A DNA stretch of 64,000 nucleotides from Primulina eburnea (taxonomy: Eukaryota > Streptophyta > Magnoliopsida > Lamiales > Gesneriaceae), in contig NC_133104.1 in the NCBI RefSeq assembly GCF_022965805.1, positions 27,586,069-27,650,068 on the forward strand, in the 5' to 3' direction. The first letter of the stretch is position 1. Each line of letters starts with the position of its first letter. The notes under the pieces were generated by a model that was not told where the DNA came from, did no database searches, and saw nothing but the letters and a program-made list of their open reading frames with translations. The position numbers were made by a program, and so were the translations under genes. Positions 24,538 to 36,740 of this stretch are shown here, piece by piece.

Positions 24538-25583
24538 ATGGCATCTTTCAATAAAATCCCTATGTTTTCCAGAGAAGACTTAGATGATTGGAAAATCAGG
24601 ATGCAGGCTCACTTGGCTGCATAATATGATGACATGTGGTATGTCATCACTGAAGGCCCGATGAAAATATTGAAAGCCAACACAGCAGTTGCAATCACCG
24701 ATGGGGCACCTCGTAGAATTGAAAAGCCCAGAGATGAATGGACTGCTGAGGATAAAAGAAAAGCAAATTTGGACAATGTGGCAAAGGATATACTGTACAA
24801 AACGCTGGATAAAGTAACTTTCAGCAAAATCAAGATGTGTAAGACAGCTAAGGAAATTTGGGAAAAACTGATCCAGCTTTGTGAAGGAAATGAACAAACG
24901 AAAGAAAATAAACTTTTTGTTGCTATTCAGAAGTTTGACAACATCAACATGAGAGCTGTAGAATCGATGCATGAGTATGATGAAAGAGTCAGTTGTATCA
25001 GAGGTTTTCCCAAGGAGTAAGACGTTAAGACCATGGCAATAAGGGAGTCCAAGGATCTAAACAAGGTTGATCTCATGACCTATTCGCTGATCTGAAAGCC
25101 TATGAGTTTGAGTTGCAAACTCGAGAAGGAGAACCTTATACTCCAGCAGCCACAACTGCCTTAGCTGTTGTCAGAACAGAACCAACTGGTTCAGTCGATA
25201 AGGTTGATGATCAATTGAGCAATGATGCTATGTCATTATTCAACAAAATATTTGGAAGGTTTATGAGGAAAAATCAAGGGAACTTCCAGAAGCTTTATCA
25301 GAGAAACAATTCTAAAGAGGAATCAAATGCTTGCTACAAATGTGGCAAACCAGGTCACTTCATTGCTGACTATCCCATACCCAAGAAGGACAATCAAGGC
25401 TCGACTGAAAGAAGGAAGAAGTCATATGAGCACAGAAAGAGATCCAAGGATGATAAGAAGTCTTTCAGGAAGAAGCATGACGTGCTCTTAGCTAAAGAAA
25501 GTAAATCTAAATGGGCAGAAACTGACAGCGAGGAGTCAGAGCCAGAAACCTCATGCAGTTCCAGTGATGTTGAGAGGAAGTGA
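24538..25583 (+). pseudogene. X gag (SIRE-like copia), broken
   Basis: The ATG at 24538 starts MASFNKIPMFSRED, the capsid N-terminus. A stop (TAA, 24622) replaces the codon that is Gln in the copy at 54580. The capsid-like helical region runs to 25020; an in-frame deletion near 24997 removes about 25 codons present in Y, and a frameshift follows. The zinc knuckle at about 25332-25374 reads CYKCGKPGHFIADY, with the last ligand Cys replaced by Tyr. A basic/acidic tail (KSKWAETDSEESEPE) follows. The protein would form the particle that packages the element RNA; this copy cannot. Confidence 0.85.
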
Positions 25584-26668
25584 AGTGCCTAATGGCTGGT
25601 GATACAGAAGTGGAGTCAAGCAGTAAACAGGTATTCGACTTCAGCTCAACTGATTTCACTAGAGAAAAACTCATTTCAACTCTTCATGACATGGTTAATG
25701 AGTACCACGAGCTTGCCTTATCTTTTGGAAAGGCCAGAGCAAAGCAAACTGATCCCATAGACAATAAAACTAAAACTGATGAATCAGTTGATGTGTTGAG
25801 TCTAAAAAGGGAGATTGCTGAGATCAATGCTGAAAGAAGCAGGAATCAATCAATGATTCAGAAGTTGATGCTTGAAAATTCAAAACAAACTGAGCTTATT
25901 CAGGCTTGGAACAAATCATCTGCTGCATTAACTGAAATACAGAACTCAAGAAATTAGTTACTGATAAAACTGGTTTAGGGTTCAATAACCAAGATGAATG
26001 TCTTCCAATGATACTCGACCAAAACTGAATATGGATAAAAGGAAATACATTCACTTTGTCAAATCAGTTATGGTACAAGAACAAACTGAGCCAAGTAAAC
26101 TGGTTGAACAGCCTACTGAAAGTACGAACAAGGCTAGAAGATATGGTATTGGTTATAGGCCAAAAGTTTTAACTGACTCACGCAGTCAGTCGTCAAAAAG
26201 ATTCAGCAGGAATTATTCAAATGGCTACTCCAATTACTATAACAACAAGCTAGTTCAGAAAAGATATCGGCTGAACAATCAGTTGAACAAAGCTAAATCA
26301 CATGTTGTCTCATCTGCGCACTACACACCAAGCACACACAAATCTAGAAGGACCATATGGAATACAAGCAACTGGACAGTCAGTCAGACTAATCCAAGTC
26401 TGGATTCCTAAAGGACTAATCAGTTTTGGATCCAAATAGAAATGGGTACCAAAATTATATCTTGTGTGTGATTGCAGGTAACAGGTACAAGCAAGGAATC
26501 AATCTGGTACTTGGATAGTGGATGCTCACGACACATAACGGGAGATGCAAACTTGTTATCTCAATTGATCAAGTACACTGGACCAAAAATCAGTTTCAGA
26601 GATAATTCCAAAGGTAAAACTGTGGGTAAGAGTAAGTTTATCCATGGTAACTTTATCATTAATGATGT
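25580..26668 (+). pseudogene. X gag tail and protease start, cut by Y
   Basis: Three consecutive open segments cover an acidic/coiled-coil-like gag tail (25580-25957), an Asn/Ser/Tyr-rich linker (25998-26411) and the copia aspartic protease start (from about 26478), where YLDSGCSRHITGD holds the catalytic D-S-G. The reading is cut at 26668 by the antisense LTR of Y; the last 5 bp, GATGT (26664-26668), are the presumed target site. 25687-26668 is repeated at 31302-32282. Confidence 0.8.
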
Positions 26669-27670
26669 TGATAGGACCGATTAACGTATCAAGAGTGTTT
26701 AGAAGGGAGGTTGAATAAACACTCACACTTAAAACTGATCTTTTCGAATTTGGAGTTCAGTTTGGTGACAAACTGATTCTCGGAATCTTGTTGGTCAATG
26801 ACAATCAGTTAAACTAAAGTAGTTGCGGAAAGTAACTGACTGAAAGATAGAATACAAAACTGAAATGAAATGCACAAGGATTTTTTCTGGATGTTCGGAG
26901 ATTTCAATTACTCCTATGTCACCCCTTATATCCCAAGGATAGGATTTTCACTAAAAGACTTTGATCGAATACAGGATTCTTACTGACCCACTTCAATTTG
27001 GACTTATCACTGCCAAAAACTGAAACTCTTAGTACTTACAAAATGTTCTCAGTGCATAACTTTTCTTGGCACTATCGAATTTAACGATTATTACAAAGTT
27101 CTAGTGAGCTCAAATTGTAGCCTTGACTGCTACGAATAAATCAAGTAAGAGTGAACTAAGATTTTGGCAGAGTAACAACAAACTTTGAATAGAGTGATCT
27201 CTCTTGTTATTTCAGCTGTTCTTATGTCATATTTATAAGCTTCCCTTCCAACGGTAACTTGAGATATATTTGAATCTTTGTATCCGTTGATTGTTCCTTG
27301 GGCATTGTTTGCTTCATTTATTGTAATGTGGTCGTCTTAACTGCTTTAGCCGAAATGCGTTGTTCTGAGTTGTATTGATTTAAGTGAGATGTCTTTTATG
27401 TCTCTTTGTCGGTTGAATTGTTCTTTCGCGAGACATGTTTAGTTGAAAGATGCTTAACATTCGGCTGAATGTATCAACTGATCGTTTGACGTGTTCCAGA
27501 TTTGCTGGTGAGGAGAATAACTGAATTGCGTTTCAGTTGCGTAGATTAGTTTACTAGATTCAGTTGCTGAGTCCAGTTTACTCGATCAGTTTCTCAGTTC
27601 TGTTTACTCAATCAGTTGCTGAGTTCAGTTGGTTTATATTTTGTCAAACGCCGGAATTTAGTTTCCAACA
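26669..27670 (-). repeat. Y 3' LTR, duplicated copy 1
   Basis: It runs TGATAGGACCG ... TTTCCAACA on the plus strand (1002 bp) and ends next to an antisense polypurine tract (ATTTCCCCCTTTAT, 27671-27684). It matches 32283-33283 almost base for base and is more distant from Y's 5' LTR at 54642-55390. Confidence 0.85.
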
Positions 27671-27834
27671 ATTTCCCCCTTTATGGTGTTTGACAAAACT
27701 AAGTAAATAGTGACTGAATGTCTGAACTCATTGTAGATAAAATAAGAGAAATAATAACTGAACTTCTGAACTTATTGTAGATAAGAAAATGATCAACTGA
27801 ATAATGGACTACACGAATCTGTAGAGATTTTTCT

Positions 27835-30280
27835 TTAACGGGAAGATTTCTTTTGTTGTTCTAGAATCTCTTTGATCTCTTCCCCCTTTTTTTCAAACGC
27901 ATCCATCTTCATAGATAGTCTTCGAACGTCAGTGGAAATAATTTTGACATCTGAGGAGATACTTGAGACAGCAGTTTGTAAAGAAGTCTGTAGCAATTCT
28001 ATTTTATTAGAAACAGAAGTTTCCAATTTCTCAACTCGTTTGTTGATTATATCCTGAGTTGTAAAGAGACTTTGAGCTAGACCTCTGTTATTTTTCATCT
28101 CATCCACAGTTCGGGTAAGAGACTCCATGTTTGCTTGAATGGCTTTCAATTTTGCTAAATCAAATTCCATTGAAGAATCCAATTTGACAGTATGAGAAAG
28201 TTGTGTGGATTGAATTCTCTTGATTTCAGTAATCATCTGCTGCATATTGTGCTGCATATTCTGGATTTCTTCAAGGACAAGATCCATTTCTGTGGATTGA
28301 AGAGGAGATGAATGATTAGATGTTCTTGGTTCATGTGAAATATGATCAAAGACTACCATGGTCCTATCAGATAGTATCTTTTCAGGAACAGTTTATGCTG
28401 GAACATCTGTTTCGGTTACTGCTACTTGGACTTGAGGAGATGAAGATTGATGTTGATCAGCAATTGGGCTTTCCTGTTGAATAAGCCTTTCCTGCTGAAT
28501 AAGATCTTCAGTGATAGGTTCATGAACTGATATTCGTGTTGGTTCATCTGTTATTTACAGCAATTTGTTGATTTGGTGATTGAGTAGACACCACTGTTTG
28601 CTCCTTTAGTTCAGAATCAGCAGGCTGAACTGGTGCTTCTGTTGAGATAGGAACCTCTTGAGTGATTTGATCAGTTGAGTGATCAACTTCTTCAGAAATG
28701 GATTCACTAAGAATAGATTCTGTCACCACTGCTTGAATAATTTCATCAATGTTGGAAAAATTAACCTCAGCTTCAGAGTACAGCTGATGTTCCACAGCAG
28801 ATGATTGTGACACATCCTGAACTGTTTCTTCAGTTGTAACAATAGTTTGTTCTGAGGGTGGCTCTTTCTACTGAGAGGAGGGTTCTTCTTCTTCTTCTTC
28901 TTCTTCAGAGGCTTCCTCCAGAAGAACTAACTCCTGATCCATTTCCCACATTTTTATCTAAGCTTGCAAGCTAGTAAGATCTGTATCTAGCTGAGTGATC
29001 ACAGCTCGATCATGATAAGAAGTTGGATTGGTGAGAATGTAGTTTGCCTTCAATTTCTCAATCTGTTTAGATAGTTTCTTAACTCGAATTTGGTCAAAAA
29101 AATAGGTATTCCTCTCCAAAGCGTGAACAATTGTGGCAGCTTTGACTATCTTGAGGACAATGGCTTCCAGTTTGATAAACTTGTTCAGCTGGGATTTCTT
29201 TTTCAGCTGCTTAGCAAAAATTTGAGTTCTATAAGCGGTCCAGGCATCATAGGATTGAAGTTTTGATGCTGCAAAATTATTGATCTGTTCCCAAACAAGG
29301 TCAATATGAGTTTGAATGGAATTGGATGGCCTGGGCTCTTCAATCAATTTGCCTTTGCCTTTTTCAGTACTAAGGATGTGTGGAATTTCCAATCCAGTAC
29401 GAGTAGTATCCACCAGTTCAGTAATTTTTATATCTTTCGGTCTGGCAGGTGCTAGAACAGTAGGTCGATTGATATGAATAAGAGGAGCTTTGATCCTAAC
29501 TGTTTCCTTCGTTGCATCAGCTGAGATTACTGGTGGGATGAACTTCAGGGAAACTACTTTGATAGGCTGTTGGGCATTTGAAGATTTCAGCCTTTCAGTA
29601 GGAATAGATTCTGCTGTGGTTGGTAATTTTGTCCTTTGTGTTCTTGGTTTCTTTGCAACTTTTGGAGAGGGCGTCTTCTCGGAATCAGATTCACTAATAA
29701 TCAATTTGCTTTTAACTGTCTTCAGTTGAGCCAATGTCTTGGCCTGTTTAACTGATTTGGGAGCAGCCTGTTGCGTCCCAATATCCTTCTTGATCTTCAC
29801 GAACTGATCAGGAGAGATATCTAATTTAGTCTTGGGTGGCAGAACATTCTTCCCATTGAAAATTTTGAATTTAGATAATCGCTCGGAATCATCAGCCACC
29901 AACCCTTTGACTTTCATCAAATAGCTTAGCGGCACTGCAAATCCTTTGGATTGCTTGGTGGAGGTAAACATATTTTTCAAGATACTGAAAATGAGTTGCT
30001 TCCAATTGAATTTTCTTCCAGCCATAATAACCGTAATAGCTTGAAGCTTTTCCAAAGTCAGGGCAGCATACGATCCTGACTTAGCTAGTAGCCCTTTGGC
30101 TACAATATCATCCATCAACTGAACCTCATGCTTCAGTTCCTTCTTAGGATCGGAAACTTTGATTTTCCGTCCATCAGCAGAGAGTGCAGTTTGCATTTCT
30201 TCAATATCTGATGATTTAACATCAGCAAGTTGTACTAATCCATCAGAAGGTAATGAAAATATTTCTCCGAAAGAATCTTA
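27835..30280 (-). pseudogene. Y extra ORF (ORF3) downstream of pol, copy 1, N-terminus deleted
   Basis: This is the minus-strand counterpart of 33448-36150. Readable parts are 30196-28958 (412 codons, helical Lys-rich domain), 28813-28544 (acidic) and 28359-27835 (174 codons ending in a long heptad-like region). The start and first 80 or so codons are missing, through a roughly 350-bp deletion at about 30280. A TTC run (8 units, about 28883-28906) encodes a Glu tract. In this copy the C-terminal coiled-coil segment is uninterrupted. Confidence 0.65.
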
Positions 30281-30724
30281 AGAAAACTGAATTGAAGCGG
30301 GCCTAGTACATTTGTACATGATTGTTCAAATTCGGGACACGTGTCAGTCCATTAAAAATTTTGAATAAAAATGTGTGTACGTGTGTTGTAAGCGTGTGTG
30401 CAAATAAAAATGAACGATTTTAAAATAGGCCACGTTACAACATTGCAGTCACATCAGTTGATTTGGAATATAATAAGTTTTTAATTTGTTAACTTATATG
30501 AGAAGATTTGTAAAATATCCAGCTGAACAATCAGTTAGGAAACTGATTCATTTCAGTTGAGAATTCACAAACAATTGTCTTCTCAGTTAACATCTTAAAA
30601 ACTGATATTCCCCCTTAATCGGTGCATAGAATAATTAAAGTGACGATATAAAATAAATTTAAAGGTAAAAAAGATTATTGTTTGCTGAAACGTTGACGGG
30701 CCTTTAGCTTCCAGGATATTCAGC

Positions 30725-30733
30725 TATAAATAG
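30725..30733 (+). promoter_or_regulatory. TATA box upstream of antisense ORF (copy 1)
   Basis: TATAAATAG lies 62 bp upstream of the ATG at 30787, a spacing that fits a TATA box plus a short 5' leader. The same box is kept in copy 2 (36679). Confidence 0.5.
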
Positions 30734-30786
30734 AAGTAACACGGTTAGTTTCAGTCATATTGGTGAAAATATTCAAGACAAAAAGA

Positions 30787-31185
30787 ATGGCAGATACGAG
30801 TAGCTCGAGTGCTTCGCCATTTGATCTGGAGTCCAGGAAGGCTGATATAGAAGATGAAGTCTTCTATAAGAGTCTTCACTACTGGGAAAAGTGACAGAAG
30901 CTTGAGTTTCTGTATAATACTGGAGAGGCTACCACTCCCAAACTGGTGGCAGAGTTGAGAAAAATGCGGGAGCACTTGAACATAGTTGTGTGCGTGGATG
31001 TCTTTAAGGATGGTCATATCTATCAGCAAATGCTTCGAAAGGAGCTGAAAATCCTTAAGCGCACAGCTGATTCTCAGAGTTTTGTCAAGACATCTACCGG
31101 ACCTTTATCCGCTTGATTGAAAATGTGGATAAGTATTGTATAGGAAAAGTAAGATGATGTAATCCGTGCAAACGTTTATGATTGA
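30787..31185 (+). pseudogene. Antisense small ORF aORF1, copy 1
   Basis: The ATG at 30787 opens 35 codons starting MADTSSSSASPFDLE, ending in TGA at 30892. The same frame then continues for nearly 100 codons (QKLEFLYNTG..., ...ELRKMREHLN...) with further stops near 31115 and 31141 before the common end at 31185. It lies opposite in sense to Y. The sequence is mostly helical and charged; I do not recognise the function. The better preserved duplicate is at 36741-37139 and a diverged paralogue at 37329-37700. Confidence 0.55.
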
Positions 31186-31301
31186 ATGAAGTATCATTAA
31201 GTAAGAAATGACAAACTGATATCAGTTGATAATGAACAACTGATAAATAAGAAGCCTGGAAAAACGCTTCGGTTGACTTGAGACTCTTTGGTTTCTTCGG
31301 T

Positions 31302-32282
31302 TGACATGGTTAATGAGTACCACGAGCTTGCCTTATCTTTTGGAAAGGCCAGAGCAAAGCAAACTGAACCCATAGACAATAAAACTAAAACTGATGAATC
31401 AGTTGATGTGTTGAGTCTAAAAAGGGAGATTGCTGAGATCAATGCTGAAAGAAGCAGGAATCAATCAATGATTCAGAAGTTGATGCTTGAAAATTCAAAG
31501 CAAACTGAGCTTATTCAGGCTTGGAACAAATCATCTCCTGCATTAACTGAAATACAGAACTCAAGAAATTAGTTACTGATAAAACTGGTTTAGGGTTCAG
31601 TAACCAAGATGAATGTCTTCCAATGATACTCGACCAAAACTGAATATGGATAAAAGGAAATACATTCACTTTGTCAAATCAGTTATGGTACAAGAACAAA
31701 CTGAGCCAAGTAAACTGGTTGAACAGCCTACTGAAAGTACGAACAAGGCTAGAAGATATGGTATAGGTTATAGGCCAAAAGTTTTAACTGACTCACGCAG
31801 TCAGTCGTCAAAAAGATTCAGCAGGAATTATTCAAATGGCTACTCCAATTACTATAACAACAAGCTAGTTCAGAAAAGATATCGGCTGAACAATCAGTTG
31901 AACAAAGCTAAATCACATGTTGTCTCATCTGCGCACTACACACCAAGCACACACAAATCTAGAAGGACCATATGGAATACAGCAACTGGACAGTCAGTCA
32001 GACTAATCCAAGTCTGGATTCCTAAAGGACTAATCAGTTTTGGATCCAAATAGAAATGGGTACCAAAATTATATCTTGTGTGTGATTGCAGGTAACAGGT
32101 ACAAGCAAGGAATCAATCTGGTACTTGGATAGTGGATGCTCACGACACATAACGGGAGATGCAAACTTGTTATCTCAATTGATCAAGTACACTGGACCAA
32201 AAATCAGTTTCAGAGATAATTCCAAAGGTAAAACTGTGGGTAAGAGTAAGTTTATCCATGGTAACTTTATCATTAATGATGT
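31302..32282 (+). pseudogene. X gag tail and protease start, duplicated copy 2
   Basis: This is a near-identical copy of 25687-26668. Here the linker ORF reads through (31613-32053), because it lacks an extra A present near 26367. The protease again starts with YLDSGCSRHITGD and is cut by the Y LTR at 32283. Confidence 0.8.
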
Positions 32283-33283
32283 TGATAGGACCGATTAACG
32301 TATCAAGAGTGTTTAGAAGGGAGGTTGAATAAACACTCACACTTAAAACTGATCTTTTCGAATTTGGAGTTCAGTTTGGTGACAAACTGATTCTCGGAAT
32401 CTTGTTGGTCAATGACAATCAGTTAAACTAAAGTAGTTGCGGAAAGTAACTGACTGAAAGATAGAATACAAAACTGAAATGAAATGCACAAGGATTTTTT
32501 CTGGATGTTCGGAGATTTCAATTACTCCTATGTCACCCCTTATATCCCAAGGATAGGATTTTCACTAAAAGACTTTGATCGAATACAGGATTCTTACTGA
32601 CCCACTTCAATTTGGACTTATCACTGCCAAAAACTGAAACTCTTAGTACTACAAAATGTTCTCAGTGCATAACTTTTCTTGGCACTATCGAATTTAACGA
32701 TTATTACAAAGTTCTAGTGAGCTCAAATTGTAGCCTTGACTGCTACGAATAAATCAAGTAAGAGTGAACTAAGATTTTGGCAGAGTAACAACAAACTTTG
32801 AATAGAGTGATCTCTCTTGTTATTTCAGCTGTTCTTATGTCATATTTATAAGCTTCCCTTCCAACGGTAACTTGAGATATATTTGAATCTTTGTATCCGT
32901 TGATTGTTCCTTGGGCATTGTTTGCTTCATTTATTGTAATGTGGTCGTCTTAACTGCTTTAGCCGAAATGCGTTGTTCTGAGTTGTATTGATTTAAGTGA
33001 GATGTCTTTTATGTCTCTTTGTCGGTTGAATTGTTCTTTCCCGAGACATGTTTAGTTGAAAGTTGCTTAACATTCGGCTGAATGTATCAACTGATCGTTT
33101 GACGTGTTCCAGATTTGCTGGTGAGGAGAATAACTGAATTGCGTTTCAGTTGTGTAGATTAGTTTACTAGATTCAGTTGCTGAGTCCAGTTTACTCGATC
33201 AGTTTCTCAGTTCTATTTACTCAATCAGTTGCTGAGTTCAGTTGGTTTATATTTTGTCAAACGCCGGAATTTAGTTTCCAACA
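32283..33283 (-). repeat. Y 3' LTR (copy 2)
   Basis: The LTR is 1001 bp, bounded TGATAGG...CCAACA on the plus strand and adjacent to the antisense polypurine tract ATTTCCCCCTTTAT (33284-33297). Against the 5' LTR at 54642 I see numerous substitutions in the first 300 bp, so Y is clearly older than D. Confidence 0.85.
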
Positions 33284-33447
33284 ATTTCCCCCTTTATGGT
33301 GTTTGACAAAACTAAGTAAATAGTGACTGAATGTCTGAACTCATTGTAGATAAAATAAGAGAAATAATAACTGAACTTCTGAATTTATTGTAGATAAGAT
33401 AATGATCAACTGAATAATGGACTACACGAATCTGTAGAGATTTTTCT

Positions 33448-36150
33448 TTAACGGGAAGATTTCTTTTGTTGTTCTAGAATCTCTTTGATCTCTTCCCCCT
33501 TTTTTTCAAACGCATCCATCTTCATAGATAGTCTTCGAACGTCAGTGGAAATAATTTTGACATCTGAGGAGATACTTGAGACAGCAGTTTGTAAAGAAGT
33601 CTGTAGCAATTCTATTTTATTAGAAACAGAAGTTTCCAATTTCTCAACTCGTTTGTTGATTATATCCTGAGTTGTAAAGAGACTTTGAGCTAGACCTCTG
33701 TTATTTTTCATCTCATCCACAGTTCGGGTAAGAGACTCCATGTTTGCTTGAATGGCTTTCAGTTTTGCTCAATCAAATTCCATTGAAGAATCCAATTTGA
33801 CAGTATGAGAAAGTTGTGTGGATTGAATTCTCTTGATTTCAGTAATCATCTGCTGCATATTGTGCTGCATATTCTGGATTTCTTCAAGGACAAGATCCAT
33901 TTCTGTGGATTGAAGAGGAGATGAATGATCAGATGTTCTTGGTTCATGTGAAACTTGATCAAAGACTACCATGGTCCTATCAGATAGCATCGTTTCAGGA
34001 ACAGTTAGTGCTGGAACATCTGTTTCAGTTACTGCTACTTGGACTGGAGGAGATGAAGATTGATGTTGATCAGCAATTGGGCTTTCCTGTTGAATAAGCC
34101 TTTCCTGCTGAATAAGATCTTCAGTGAGAGGTTCATGAACTGATATTCATGCTGGTTCATCAGTTATTTATAGCAATCTGTTGATTTGGTGATTGAGTAG
34201 GCACCACTGTTTGCTCCTTTAGTTCAGAATCAGCAGGCTGAACTGGTGCTTCTGTTGAGATAGGAACCTCTTGAGTGATTTGATCAGTTGAGTGATCAAC
34301 TTCTTTAGAAATGGATTCTCTAAGAATAGATTCTGTCACCACTGCTTGAATAATTTCATCAATGTTGGCAAAATTAAACTCAGCTTCAGAGTACAGCTGA
34401 TGTTCCACAGCAGATGATTGTGGCACATCCTGAACTGTTTCTTCAGTTGTAACAATAGTTTGTTCTGAGGGTGGCTCTTTCTACTGAGAGGAGGGTTCTT
34501 CTTCTTCTTCTTCTTCTTCTTCTTCTTCAGAGGCTTCCTCAGGAAGAACTAACTCCTGTTCCATTTCCCACATTTATATCTAAGCTTGCAAGCTAGTAAG
34601 ATCTGTATCTAGCCGAGTGATCACAGCTCGATCATGATAAGAAGTTGGATTGGTGAGAATGTAGTTTGCCTTCAATTTCTCAATCTGTTTAGATAGTTTC
34701 TTAGCTCGAATTTGGTCAAAAAAATAGGTATTCCTCTCCAAAGCGTGAACAATTGTGGCAGCTTTGACTATCTTGAGGACAATGGCTTCCAGTTTGATAA
34801 ACTTGTTCAGCTGGGATTTCTTTTTCAGCTGCTTAGCAAAAATTTGAGTTCTATAAGCGGTCCAGGCATCATAGGATTGAAGTTTTGATGCTGCAAAATT
34901 ATTGATCTGTTCCCAAACAAGGTCAATATGAGTTTGAATGGAATTGGATGGCCTGGGCTCTTCAATCAATTTGCCTTTGCCTTTTTCAGTACTAAGGATG
35001 TGTGGAATTTCCAATCCAGTACGAGTAGTATCCACCAGTTCTGTAATTTTTATACCTTTGGGTCTGGCAGGTGCTAGAACAGTAGGTCGATTGATATGAA
35101 TTAGAGGAGCTTTGATCCTAACTGTTTCCTTTGTTGCATCAGCTGAGATTTCTGGTGGGATGAACTTCAGGGAAACTACTTTGATAGGCTGTTGGGCATT
35201 TGAAGATTTCAGCCATTCAGTAGCAATAGATTCTGCTGTGGTTGGTAATTTTGTCCTTTGTGTTCTTGGTTTCTTTGCAACTTTTGGAGAGGGCGTCTTC
35301 TCGGAATCAGATTCACTAATAATCAATTTTCCTTTAACTGTCTTCAGTTGAGCCAATGTCTTGGCCTGTTTAACTGATTTGGGAGCAGCCTGTTGCATCC
35401 CAATCTCCTTCTTGATCTTCACGAACTGATCAGGAGAGATATCTAATTTAGTCTTGGGTGGCAGAACATTCTTCCCATTGAAAATTTTGAATTTAGATAA
35501 TCGCTCGGAATCATCAGCCACCAACCCTTTGACTTTCACCAAATAGCTTAGCGGCACTGCAAATCCTTTGGATTGCTTGGTGGAGGAAAACATATTTTTC
35601 AAGATACTGAAAATGAGTTGCTTCCAATTGAATTTTCTTCCAGCCATAATAACCGTAATAGCTTGAAGCTTTTCCAAAGTCAGAGCAGCATACGATCCTG
35701 CCTTAGCCAGTAGCCCTTTGGCTACAATATCATCCAGCAACTGAACCTCATGCTTCAGTTCCTTCTTAGGATCGGAAACTTTGATTTTCCGTCCATCAGC
35801 AGAGAGTGCAGTTTGCATTTCTTCAATATCTGATGCTTTAACATCAGCAAGTTGTACTAATCCATCAGAAGGTAATGAAAAGATTTCTCCGAATAAATCT
35901 TCAGAAATGGTCACCAACTGACCATTGACAGAGGAAATAATGCTTCCATCAGGATTGATATATCCATTTGAGTAGAAATCCTGGAGTTTTTTGGGTAAAT
36001 TTCCTGCGAGGATTGTCCAAAAAACATCCTGAGACCAGCAGATTCAATCTTCAGAAAGACGTTCTTAACATCAGCTTCTTGAACTGATAAAACTGAGTCA
36101 AAGTCAATGGCCATAGCGTTCAACATGTGAGCTCGGATTTGATTCGCCAT
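33448..36150 (-). pseudogene. Y extra ORF (ORF3) downstream of pol, copy 2
   Basis: The ATG at 36150 starts MANQIRAHMLNAMAIDF. A frameshift near 36000 is followed by a 445-codon segment (35917-34580) that is helical and Lys-rich. After stops at about 34580 and 34486 the frame continues with a Glu tract (TTC run of 11, about 34497-34529), an acidic Thr/Ser-rich region (34426-34160) and a C-terminal coiled-coil-like region (33990-33448, TGA at about 33769). The ancestral protein was about 900 residues. I see no signal peptide or membrane helix, so an envelope role is not supported. The position matches the extra ORF of SIRE-type copia. I recall similar proteins as abundant in Lamiales genomes; function unknown. 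Confidence 0.65.
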
Positions 36151-36678
36151 TTCGAAAGATAAAATGATCTGAAATTCGCAAAAGATAAGCTCTGGAATTA
36201 GTATGCTCTTAGGAACTGATTGTATGTGTAAGAAAGAAAACTGAATTGAAGCGGGCCTAGTACATTTGTACATGATTGTTCAAATTCGGGACACATGTCA
36301 GTCCATTAAAAATTTTGAATAAAAATGTGTGTACGTGTGTTGTAAGCGTGTGTGCAAAAAAAAATGAACGATTTTAAAATAGGCCACGTTACAACATTGC
36401 AGTCACATCAGTTGATTTGGAATATAATAAGTTTTTAATTTGTTAACTTATATGAGAAGATTTGTAAAATATCCAGCTGAACAATCAGTTAGGAAACTGA
36501 TTCATTTCAGTTGAGAATTCACAAACAATTGTCTTCTCAGTTAACATCTTAAAAACTGATATTCCCCCTTAATCGGTGCATAGAATAATTAAAGTGACGA
36601 TATAAAATAAATTTAAAGGTCAAAAAGATTATCGTTTGCTGAAACGTTGACGGGCCTTCAGCTTCCAGGATATTCAGC

Positions 36679-36687
36679 TATAAATAG
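36679..36687 (+). promoter_or_regulatory. TATA box upstream of aORF1 (copy 2)
   Basis: TATAAATAG lies 62 bp upstream of the ATG at 36741. The interval 36151-36740 separates two divergent reading frames (ORF3 leftwards, aORF1 rightwards) and could serve as a two-way promoter region. Confidence 0.5.
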
Positions 36688-36740
36688 AAGTAACACGGTT
36701 AGTTTCAGTCATATTGGTGAAAATATTCAAGACAAAAAGA

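Larger units (their letters stand above)
25687..31298. repeat. Tandem duplication, copy 1
   Basis: This segment joins X gag tail/protease to the left part of Y (3' LTR, extra ORF, antisense small ORF). It is repeated immediately downstream at 31302-37261. Because the same X/Y junction (GATGT|TGATAGG) occurs in both copies, the duplication happened after Y inserted in X. Copy 1 is about 350 bp shorter, owing to a deletion near 30280. Confidence 0.85.

Noticed and set aside
24580..24972. 130-codon ORF opposite X gag
   Set aside because: It is antisense shadow of the recognised gag reading; the same region in Y (54240-54509) gives a similar shadow.
30751..31029. 92-codon minus-strand ORFs at 30751-31029 and 36705-36983
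   Set aside because: These are the reverse shadows of aORF1; the plus-strand frame has the ATG context, TATA box and a diverged paralogue.
26669..31185. A second, independent SIRE-like element instead of a duplication
   Set aside because: It shares the exact X junction and target site with 32283 onwards, and the repeated segment starts and ends inside element sequence, which a new insertion would not do.
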